Under the pieces are notes generated by a model that was given only the letters and a program-made list of their open reading frames with translations, made no database searches and had not been told where the DNA came from. Both the position numbers and the translations under genes were made by a program. From assembly GCA_021521415.1 (NCBI GenBank), contig JAIQDT010003844.1:1-64000 (forward strand): DNA of 64,000 bases, in the 5' to 3' direction. The first letter of the stretch is position 1. Each line of letters opens with the position of its first letter. Positions 56,539 through 64,000 of the stretch are shown in pieces. This DNA comes from Bidens hawaiensis. Taxonomy: Eukaryota > Streptophyta > Magnoliopsida > Asterales > Asteraceae.

Positions 56539-58887
56539 ACCCATATTTTTAAATTCTTATTTTATGACCTAGGTATTATAAATTCTTATTTTAGGAAACA
56601 AGATTCTCATTTAATCACTTTTAGCAGTGGCGGACGCGACACGCAAATTGACTACCTTTTGATGAGGCAAGGAGACCGATGTTGGTGGAAGGACTGCAAA
56701 GTCATACCTGGGGAGGCAGTTGTGACTCAACATCGACTACTAGTGACTGATATAGCCTTCAGAAATAAGCTGACTGTTCGAGAGAAGAAAGGTACACCGA
56801 GAATTCGATGGGGAAATTTGAAGGACGAAAATCTCCTACTGTTTAAGGATAAACTCATACTGCATACGCGGGCTCGACTAAATGGGGTCTCAACTCATAT
56901 ATGGGAAGCTATGGAGACAAAGATCATCCAAGTAGCAAAGGAGACTCTCGGGGTCACAACAGGAAAGACAAGTGGGCATAAGGAGTCTTGGTGGTGGAAT
57001 GACGCAGTGCAAGACAAGATAAGGGACAAACAAGGATGTTTTAGGGAGCTAATGAGGTGCACGAATGAGGAGGAGCGAGTGGAATTGAGGGACAACTACA
57101 AAACGGCCAAGATAGAGGCGAAGAAGGCAGTGGCGGAAGCAAAGAAGGCGGCCTTTAAACGGATGTATGAAAGTCTAGAAACAAAAGAGGGGGAACATGC
57201 TATGTTTAAGATTGCCAAAGCCAGGGAGCGTAGAAGGCAAGATCTAGGACCGGTGAAGTTCATAAAGGATACAGATGGGCATGTACTGGTCAAGGAGCAG
57301 GACATCAAGCTAAGATGGCAAACCTACTTCCACAATCTTTTTAACAATGGGAGAGCTTACCAAGAAGAACATGACAACACAAACTTTCAACGACAACAAT
57401 CGAATAACTGCTACTGCCGACGGATCACACGAGAAGAGGTGAAGGACGCACTTAGGAGGATGGGAAGGTCTAAGGCGGTTGGCCCAGACAACATACCCAT
57501 CGAGGTGTGGAAGTGTCTGGGGGAGGAAGGAGTCATGTGGTTAACTACTCTGTTCAATAGTATTCTCAAATCAGGTAAGATGCCAGACCAGTGGAGGAGC
57601 AGCGTTGTAGTTCCTATCTATAAGAACAAAGGAGACGCCCAATGTTGTGGTAACTACCGAGGAATCAAACTACTAAGTCATACTATGAAGCTATGGGAAA
57701 GAGTGATTGAGGTTAGACTTAGACGAGAAACTCAGGTTACGGTCAACCAATTTGGCTTCATGCCGGGGCGTTCCACCACAGAGGCAATACACCTTATAAG
57801 AAGATTAATGGAAAAGTATAGGGAGAAGAAGCGTGATCTACATATGGTGTTTATTGACCTAGAAAAGGCCTACGACAGTGTGCCACGACAGGTGCTTTGG
57901 GAGTGCTTGGAGGGTAGAAGAGTGCCCAGGAAATACATAGAGATAATTATGGATATGTATACCAGGAGTGAAACAAGTGTCCGTGCGCCAGTGGGGGATA
58001 CTGATTTCTTTCCTGTAAAGGTAGGTCTTCACCAGGGGTCAGCGTTGAGCCCGTTTCTTTTTGCAGTAGTATTGGATGAGTTGTCAAAGTCGATTCAGGG
58101 GACTCTCCCGTGGTGCATGATGTTCGCAGACGATATTGTGTTACTTGCTGAGAAAAAACAAGATCTAAACATGAGGCTTGAGGAGTGGCGAACAACCTTA
58201 GAGACAAAATGTTTAAAGATTAGCCGATCTAAGACGGAGTACCTACACTGTGATTTTGGTGGGATAAACGACAATGAAGACGCACACATCACAATTGAAG
58301 GGCAGGTGGTCCCGCAGGTAACGAAGTTCAAGTATTTAGGATCATTTGTACAGAGCGATGGGGAATTAGACAGTGATGTGACCCACCGAGTTCAGGTAGG
58401 ATGGTGTAGATGAAAAACAGCCACAGGTATATTGTGCGACAAGAGTTTCCCGACTAATCTAAAGGGAAAATTCTATAGGGTGGCAGTTAGACCTGCAATG
58501 CTATATGGAACAGATTGTTGGGCCATCAAGAAGGCACAAGTGCGGAAGATGGAGGTAGCAGAAATGAGAATGCTACGTTGGATGTGTGGGCACACAAGGC
58601 TAGACCGAATAAGAAACGTGTTTCGCGAGAGATTAGGGGTGGCGAACATAGCAGACAAGATAAGAGAGTGGAGATTGAGATGGTTTGGACATGTAAAGAG
58701 AAGACAGACGACGAATCTTGTTAGATCCGTAGAAAACATTACTATAGAGGGGAGGAGGGGTAGAGGACGACCGAAATTGACTTGGGATGAGAGGATTAGG
58801 CATGATTTGATAGACCTAAACCTCTCCGAGGACATGGTTGAGGATAGGAATTCGTGGAGAAGTATAATTAAAGTTAAGGATTTTTAG
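56503..58887 (+). pseudogene. LINE ORF: endonuclease C-terminus, reverse transcriptase, C-terminal domain
   Basis: One reading frame of 794 codons with a single internal TGA at 58411-58413; the same frame continues from there to the stop at 58885-58887. The ORF enters element-specific sequence near 56625 (RDTQIDYLLMRQGDRCWWKD ... PGEAVVTQHRLLV is the end of the endonuclease). RT blocks follow: VGPDNIPIEVWKCLGEEGV, YRGIKLLSHTMKLWERVIE, MVFIDLEKAYDSVPRQVLWE, LHQGSALSPFLFAVVLDELS and the catalytic MMFADDIVLL (about 58120-58145). The tail has MLYGTDCWAIKKAQV, MRMLRWMCGHTRLDRIRN and LRWFGHVKRR. It copies element RNA at the nicked chromosomal target. In relatives a Trp codon stands near the TGA, so this is probably a TGG-to-TGA change. 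The open start at 56503 lies in flanking DNA and is not a true initiator. Confidence 0.92.
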
Positions 58888-59239
58888 AGAGAATTGAATA
58901 CCTTAGGGCTTAGACTTAACTTATTTAGGTCACATACCATAATGGTATTTCCCTTACATATATTATTATTATTATTATTATTAGCTTTTATATTGCTGTT
59001 AAACTGTGACCTTATTATTAATATTATTATAATTAGTAGTAGTTTTTATATAACTGTTAAACTTTGATTTCTTTTATTTTGCTTCATACACATGTACTTA
59101 GAGCCGAGGGTCTCTCTGGAAGCCACCTCTTTATTCCTTTGGATAGAGGTACGGTGTGCCTACATCCCACCCTCCCCAGACCCTACCTATAGCTTTGCTG
59201 TCGGTGGGATTTTACTGGGTATGATTGATTGATTGATTG
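56556..59239 (+). mobile_element. RTE-clade LINE, 5'-truncated
   Basis: Flanked by a perfect 17-bp TSD ACCCATATTTTTAAATT (56539-56555 and 59240-59256). It carries the C-terminal end of an apurinic-type endonuclease, a complete RT domain and a C-terminal domain, then a 3' UTR ending in a (TTGA)n-like tail (59223-59239). Loss of most of the endonuclease at the 5' side is typical of incomplete target-primed reverse transcription. Confidence 0.93.
58888..59239 (+). other. 3' UTR and tail of the RTE LINE
   Basis: Contains (ATT)n at 58963-58983, then the conserved block gggtctctctggaagccacc, ggatagaggtacggtgtgcc, ccctccccagaccctacc and ggtgggattttactgggta, ending in attgattgattga. The block matches the reverse-strand tail at 28853-28975. 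Confidence 0.85.
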
Positions 59240-60306
59240 ACCCATATTTTTAAATTTTTTAAAAGTTAAATTTGTTTCCAGTTACTGAACAGTTTAAGGT
59301 GTTAGATCTGTTTGACCACGTAAGGTTATACTACAGGAGAACAGAAATAAAAAAAAGGGTCACATATTCATTTCAGGTCAAGTTGAAACTAAAGGGCGGT
59401 TCTGGTAGTATTGTAATTTTTGAACCTCAATATGTTCAATTGTAATCTAAGCCTTGTTGGTTCCAAAGTATACTTTTGATTTAATAGGTTATTTTGGTTT
59501 TCATGTCAAAACCAGATTAAATGTTTATGAATGTTTATGTAGACATGTGACATAAATACATAATGGCATCTCTTATATTGAACACCATCTATGGCAGGTC
59601 GTAGGAATAACTGCTTTAACTCTAAATGGTGCAGGAACTAACATTTAATAAGAATCATGGATGAAACACTACAATGGTTTAGATAAGGGGGTGGCAGGTG
59701 AACCAATTACTCAGAGTTACGCAAGTCATGGGGATGGTGGAAGGTGAAAAGGTCGACAGTTCATATATTAATCCGTCTTTATACTCGGTGAGTTTCTTAT
59801 TAAAGTTTTTGAAAGTTTTGGCCTTTCGACTATGTAAGGTTGACTATTCTTTACTGCAAATTCTGGAAAGCTCGACAGTTTATATATTAATCTGTCTCTA
59901 ATCCGTCACTATAATCGTGATGATAAAATTTGGCCAGATAAGTGTCAAACTTTGTATTCGTCATATGGTATATGAGTTAAATGGTCTGGATCGGTAGCAG
60001 AGGCATGCTGACAGCAGATTATTCTTCCTATTTAAATTTTGGGCGTTATCAAAGGTATTGTGTTGGTTCCCAAACTGTTATTTAAACAAATAAATTTATA
60101 AATACCAAGAGACCGATGACAATTTAGGCGCCTTTATTGGTCGGTTTCTAAGGTTGCTTTCCTCATCTATTAAAAGGATATTAATTCTCTTTCAGTATTA
60201 TGTCATATAAACACTGTTTAACTTTTGACAGGGATTGCGAATAATTAAACACTTTCATACCTCATTGGGAGAGTTTATATGTTTTTAACACTGTTAGTTA
60301 TAGACC

Positions 60307-60599
60307 GAAAGCGATTGTGGTTTAGGCAGCATCTTCCAAATGGGACGGCACATTATGCTGCAGAGCGCAGACTATTGGGATGTTGAAATTGACTCTTCGT
60401 ATGATTGGATTGAGTGTGTTGGGATTGTTGATAGATCTACATATGACCAGCATGCGCACACATGGTGAATGTTTCTCACTGTAGTTTATTTTTATGTTTT
60501 AAAATTTTAGTAAATTTGCTTTTATGAAAACACATTTGTTTTCTATAGGACAAAAGTGGTGTAGCTCAAGAGAAATTTGCAGAACCAAAAAAAGTGGAG
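60307..60599 (+). pseudogene. Captured glycyl-tRNA synthetase gene fragment (two exons)
   Basis: Exon 1 (60307-60464) gives FRQHLPNGTAHYAA in one frame and, after a one-base shift near 60370, ADYWDVEIDSSYDWIECVGI and VDRSTYDQHAHT. Exon 2 (60549-60599) gives DKSGVAQEKFAEPKKVE and ends at a gaggtaact donor. In plant glycine-tRNA ligases these words are contiguous (…YGWIECVGIADRSAYDLRAH…KSG…). The enzyme charges tRNA-Gly. Here only a fragment of the catalytic region is present, with a frameshift, so it cannot function. It lies in the inserted block with a Helitron-type end, which suggests capture. Confidence 0.75.
60465..60548 (+). other. Intron in the glycyl-tRNA synthetase fragment
   Basis: Donor acatg/gtgaat and acceptor ttttctatag bound 84 bp of T-rich sequence between two exon pieces that are adjacent in the enzyme. 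Retention of the intron means capture was at DNA level, not from cDNA. Confidence 0.65.
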
Positions 60600-60820
60600 G
60601 TAACTATTCTTCTTGTAATGTTGTTCTGTATTTTTAATACTGAAGAACTGCTAATATTTAAAGTTTTTTTTAAAGAAATTTGGGTTTGTGTGATTTCTTT
60701 TTACATTTTAAAAAGATTTTATAACTAAGTAACTAACTAATCAATAAATTATGATTACATGAAACATATTATTACAATAATAATCTACGATATATGTATA
60801 TAAGAATTCAGGAGTCTATA

Positions 60821-61052
60821 AGTACTAAAAATACACTTTTATCATCTTTCAACATGTTCGATTTATAAAAGCATAAATTAAATATGAAAACTTTCAACAT
60901 GTTTGACGCATTTGGTTTGTTCTCCAACGTTTTGTAAGTACTAAAAATACACTTTTATCATCTTTCAACATGTTTGATTTATAAAGGCATAAATTAACTA
61001 TGAAAACTTTCAACATGTTTGACGCGTTGGGTTTGTTCTCTAACGTTTTAAA
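60821..61052 (+). repeat. 116-bp tandem duplication
   Basis: agtactaaaaatacactttt begins at 60821 and again at 60937. Both units run through ctttcaacatgtttgacgc and gtttgttctc and differ at only a few positions. Confidence 0.85.
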
Positions 61053-61135
61053 TCTCTTTTAAAAGCGCATTGCTTTATTTTATATTATAAGAGCATAAAT
61101 TAATTATGACAATTTATATTCTGTTAACTCTGCAG

Positions 61136-61285
61136 CCCGAAAGAAGCGAACAGAGAGAGAAAGAAGAGGAAGAGACAGTCAAAGCAAAGACGTTGAAAAA
61201 GAGAGGGTTTGGGAAGTTGAGTGAAAATGCTAGACAAGCAGTAGAACGGACTAATCGGGAGGCCTGTGAGAGAGGATCTCTTTAG
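61136..61285 (+). pseudogene. Last-exon-like fragment, basic, unidentified
   Basis: After a ttaactctgcag acceptor an open frame reads PERSEQREKEEEETVKAKTL, KKRGFGKLSENARQAVERTN and REACERGSL, then stops with TAG. It is charged and lacks similarity that I can name. It may belong to the same captured gene set as the synthetase fragment. Confidence 0.35.
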
Positions 61286-61701
61286 GCCCGTTTAAAGTTT
61301 TTAGTTTGAACGGGCTGCTTAAAGAGCCCAAACCGAGTAAGTCATTTGCTGTGTAAGAGTGGTTTTTTACCCCGATATTAGTTTATACATTGCATGAAAT
61401 GACAATGCATTTGCGTTTCGTTTTTTAATATGTTTACATTTGTAAAGTTTGTTAGGCATTCATTAAAAAATTGGCATATAGTTGTGACATCTATGCAATG
61501 GATAATGTTTGATGTTTTCTAGATAGAATGTTATTATTTAATGAAGATATGTAAGGCTCATAGCATACATAGTCCACATCAATGATACGGATAAGAAACT
61601 AACAAACGTACTATACAATGTATCACGTGGGAACTAATAATTAACTATAAACGAGTATTGTGCGATAAATTATCGTCACCGTCGCATCGTGCGGGCTCAT
61701 A

Positions 61702-61706
61702 CTAGT
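61702..61706 (+). other. Helitron-type 3' terminus
   Basis: CTAG followed by T, preceded by the GC-rich gtcgcatcgtgcgggctc. It parallels the minus-strand terminus at 17624. Confidence 0.6.
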
Positions 61707-61724
61707 GTGTGTATATATATATAT

Positions 61725-61767
61725 AATGTATAAGTGCTTATTAGTGCTGATGTGTATGACTACGTGT
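61725..61767 (+). repeat. 43-bp direct repeat, right copy
   Basis: Identical to 49315-49357. It starts 19 bp after the Helitron-type CTAG end and leads straight into the Tekay-type leader and gag. Confidence 0.9.
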
Positions 61768-61855
61768 ACGTATCTTGCTGTAATTAGTATTATATCTTAT
61801 TATGATCAATATTATTGAGAAATGTTATTCCTATTACTAACCCTTGTGCAGAGGG

Positions 61856-62218
61856 ATGTCGAGATCCGGTAATCGCTCGACCAACGAAGTACCAACATTA
61901 TCCCTAGAGGAAGAAGATACTGAGGAAGAGTCGGAGGAGGAAGAGTCGGAAGAGGAAGAAGAGGAGGGGATGGGTGAAAGTTCAGGAGATGTCGTAGTTC
62001 CCCGAGAGGTACCTACCGATGAGCCTGACTTATCAAGTTATAGATGTGATAGCTACCTCCGTAGATCAACACTTAGACATCAACAGGAGCTACCAGTACA
62101 TATCACTCGCTTGATAGAACCCATAGATCTCATACACCACCCCGCATTCAACCCCGATGACCACACCCACCCACATATTCCGTCAGACAGCTCGCATGCG
62201 AGAACCCCCACCAAATAA
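61856..62218 (+). pseudogene. gag N-terminus of the Tekay-type gypsy element
   Basis: The ATG at 61856 (after gtgcagaggg) opens MSRSGNRSTNEVPTL. It is followed by a very acidic stretch of Glu residues (about residues 20-45), then DSYLRRSTLRHQQELPVHIT, a stop at 62216-62218 and decayed gag to about 63160, where IAEMIARQMHALIPTIVAQV (about 63008-63065) is recognisable. An upstream in-frame TTG at 61844 was not chosen. It is the capsid gene of the element whose LTR ends at 48122. Confidence 0.65.
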
Positions 62219-63261
62219 AACATTTTCTCCACTTAGATCGACTTACCATCGGGGAGAGACCTCACGGACAGACGGATGACTCGCCCCCTTATGTGTGGGG
62301 TATACCTGCACCAAGTCAAAAACCGCAACCTTTTACAAATCTATCATGTTTAGGCGTATTGACTGATCAAATCGTAGAGCATTTGTTTGCTGTATCTTAT
62401 CGTGTGCAGAGACGAAGTGAGATGTGCGAGTGCATTCCGATGTTGCAGCAAATTGTGTTATACTTATAGCAGTCAGATGCTTATTCTCGTTGGTGTTTGG
62501 ATAGGGTGATTACCCAACTATGGGTTTGCATGTGAGTGATCGCGGTTTTAGTGACAATTTGTATGTGATTGTTGTATTATATATATGGATAGATATAGAT
62601 ACGGATAGTGTAGTACTACTGTACATAATCTTTTGATACTAAATGCTACATTATGTAATAGTATGTTGCGCTGACATAGAGGATGATTTTGGATATACTA
62701 TTACAAGCACTGGACCTTATTGGGTTAAGTCTATCCATCACTTAGTGAAAAATTTTGGTATGCCTATACAAGCGTTGGCCGTTACCAGGCTAAGCCTATG
62801 CGCTAATTTTTAGATATATATATATATATATGTACAGTAGCAGTTATATGTAATACAAATGTGTTATTTGGCATACTTATGTGTTTATAGTTATGATTAT
62901 CTTTGGGATGTGCTCACTATGGTGGGAAATGGTATTAATAAGCATATATTTGAATATTGTTATAGAATGGCCCAAAGAAATATAATACTATATCTGAGAC
63001 GGGCATAGCCGAAATGATTGCCCGACAAATGCATGCATTGATTCCGACTATTGTAGCGCAAGTTACTGCCGACATTCGTGCAACTACAAACGTTAATCAA
63101 CCGTCGAGCACTTATACTGCTACAAATACTTCTCCCCGTTCCCCAATGGTAAAAAGTTAGAAGATACAATCATTTGGAAGGACCAAACTATTAGAATTCC
63201 CCTTTCGGACAATGAAATGATCACGGTACAAGGAGAGAAATGTGGTACTGCATTGCCTCTC
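62219..63261 (+). pseudogene. Decayed gag continuation of the Tekay-type element
   Basis: No long frame is open. A gag-like helix is seen near 63000-63070 and a short Ser/Thr-rich tail at 63095-63150. The zinc knuckle and protease are missing. Two similar phrases (attgggttaagtctat, attaccaggctaagcctat-type) at 62715-62800 look like a small internal duplication. Confidence 0.45.
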
Positions 63262-63672
63262 GTATCTTATCTTAAGGTATTCAAAAATATTTACGCCAAG
63301 GACGTGTGGCATATTTGGCAAGTGTAACATTTACGAACCCTGATGAAAAGCGTATAGAAGACATCTCAATGGTACGAGAATATTCATATGTTTTTCCCGA
63401 TGAATAGCCTGGATTACCACCGACCCAACAAGTTGAATTCTGTATTGACCTGATACCATGAGCAGCTCCCATTGCTAAGGCAACTTACCGACTTGCACAT
63501 TCTGAAATACAAGAACTGTCTAGTCAATTGAAAAAATTATTGGATAAGGGTTTTATACATCATAGGTATTCTCCGTGGGGAGCACCAGTCTTGTTTGTGA
63601 AAAAGAAAGATGGATGTTTTCGAATAGTTATTGAGTATCTGCAATTGAACAAAGTGACTATTAAGAATAGGT
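63262..63672 (+). pseudogene. pol fragment: start of reverse transcriptase (Tekay-type chromovirus)
   Basis: Reads DISMVREYSYVFPDE, stop, PGLPPTQQVEFCIDLIP, stop, then [20 protein letters not shown] and [20 protein letters not shown], ending VTIKNR. These are the conserved words just before and at the start of RT in Tekay/Del-type chromoviruses. Two stops and the loss of the rest of pol make it dead. The downstream DNA switches abruptly to LTR-like sequence. Confidence 0.85.
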
Positions 63673-63780
63673 GTACCAAAGTTGCACTAAGGTGTTTTTG
63701 TGCTATGTTCTTGGGTTGTGAACGTAAATACTGTTGATGCAATATGGATGTAGTAGAAAAATATGATAATTTTTTCAAAG
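63673..63780 (+). repeat. 3' LTR fragment joined to pol
   Basis: gtgtaccaaagttgcactaa, tgtgctatgttcttgggttg and tgaacgtaaatactg match 47853-47920 of the 5' LTR. All of the remaining pol and the front of the 3' LTR are therefore missing, a deletion between RT and the LTR. Confidence 0.65.
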
Positions 63781-63789
63781 GTTTGTTCA

Positions 63790-64000
63790 CACAAAGTTGA
63801 GTTTTAAATTTATAAAAATGATTGTTATCTTAACTAAACCACACACAATACGCAAGTATACATATCGTATATGTAGTAATGTATAGGTAAGAACCAAACA
63901 TTGATCCACAAACAGACTTATAGAGTTTTAATACTTAATCGTTGTATTTATTTTACCGGAAGTAAAGAGCATTTTTGTTTTGGTTTTTAGTGAATAAGTT
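63790..64000 (-). repeat. LTR-like fragment related to 24440-24560, reverse orientation
   Basis: On the minus strand gtggatcaatgtttggttct, tacctatacat, cttgcgtattgtgtgtggtt and catttttataaatttaaaac run parallel to 24459-24557 on the plus strand. It continues beyond the window. Confidence 0.5.

Larger units (their letters stand above)
49358..61705 (+). mobile_element. 12.3-kb inserted block with Helitron-type 3' end
   Basis: The block separates the Tekay-type leader (up to 49357) from gag (61856). Its right end reads ccgtcgcatcgtgcgggctc, then ataCTAG, followed by T (61702-61706), a Helitron-like terminus. Its left end is not a recognisable Helitron start. Contents: UTR-like and exon-like pieces near 49419-50060, a solo gypsy LTR, an RTE LINE, glycyl-tRNA synthetase exon fragments and a basic exon before 61285. 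No Rep/helicase is seen. The reading as a gene-capturing Helitron is inference. Confidence 0.45.

Noticed and set aside
58515..58724. Overlapping small ORF in the LINE
   Set aside because: It is a shadow frame of the RT C-terminal domain.

Overview
This is a stretch of plant nuclear DNA, almost certainly from a eudicot. The mix of element families (Tat and Tekay gypsy elements, Asteraceae-style copia LTRs, Helitrons, an RTE LINE, long-TIR Mutator-like repeats) would suit a large Asteraceae genome, but that family assignment is inference. The base composition is AT-rich with long (TA)n tracts. I found no intact host gene, rRNA, tRNA or CRISPR array. The window is a nest of transposable elements in which nearly every coding stretch is broken. 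Six insertions could be delimited by exact target-site duplications (TSDs) read directly from the sequence, and a seventh has a 4-of-5 match.

Layout. 1-5500: small MITE-like repeats, a 690-bp palindromic foldback element, microsatellites and AT-rich spacer. 5507-16966: a non-autonomous long-TIR (Mutator-like) element split by a 10.2-kb Tat-lineage Ty3/gypsy retrotransposon (6124-16294, TSD AGTTG). The gypsy element has gag, protease/RT, two RNase H regions and integrase, plus a separate multi-exon gene on the opposite strand (15025 to 12421) with its own TATA box. 16970-20238: a duplicated TIR, a 135-bp tandem duplication and a 2.6-kb minus-strand Helitron. 20254-24700: a second long-TIR element filled with Athila-like LTR debris that carries a 22-bp palindromic tandem array. 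24713-26038: a PIF/Harbinger-associated Myb/SANT pseudogene. 26091-28775: a gene-like or Helitron-like segment. 28853-29115: a reverse-oriented RTE 3' tail.

30142-35881: a decayed 5.7-kb copia element (TSD TTGTC). About 36093-63780: one very interrupted Tekay-type gypsy element. Its 5' LTR is split by a 9.8-kb copia element (36828-46669, TSD TTCTG), which itself contains an 823-bp solo LTR (40120-40942, TSD TAACT). Its leader holds another LTR (48432-48948), and its leader-gag junction is broken by a 12.3-kb block (49358-61705) flanked by a perfect 43-bp direct repeat and ending in a Helitron-type 3' terminus. That block carries glycyl-tRNA synthetase exon fragments, a 4.1-kb solo LTR (50483-54587, TSD TTAGG) and an RTE LINE (56556-59239, 17-bp TSD). 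The Tekay gag and pol pieces resume at 61856.

The genes do not form a host pathway. They are polyproteins and accessory genes of mobile elements, stacked by successive insertion. The nesting gives a relative order: Tekay first; then the 12.3-kb block and the large copia; then the solo LTRs and the LINE. The most unusual item is the spliced antisense gene in the Tat element, followed by the block with captured tRNA-synthetase exons.
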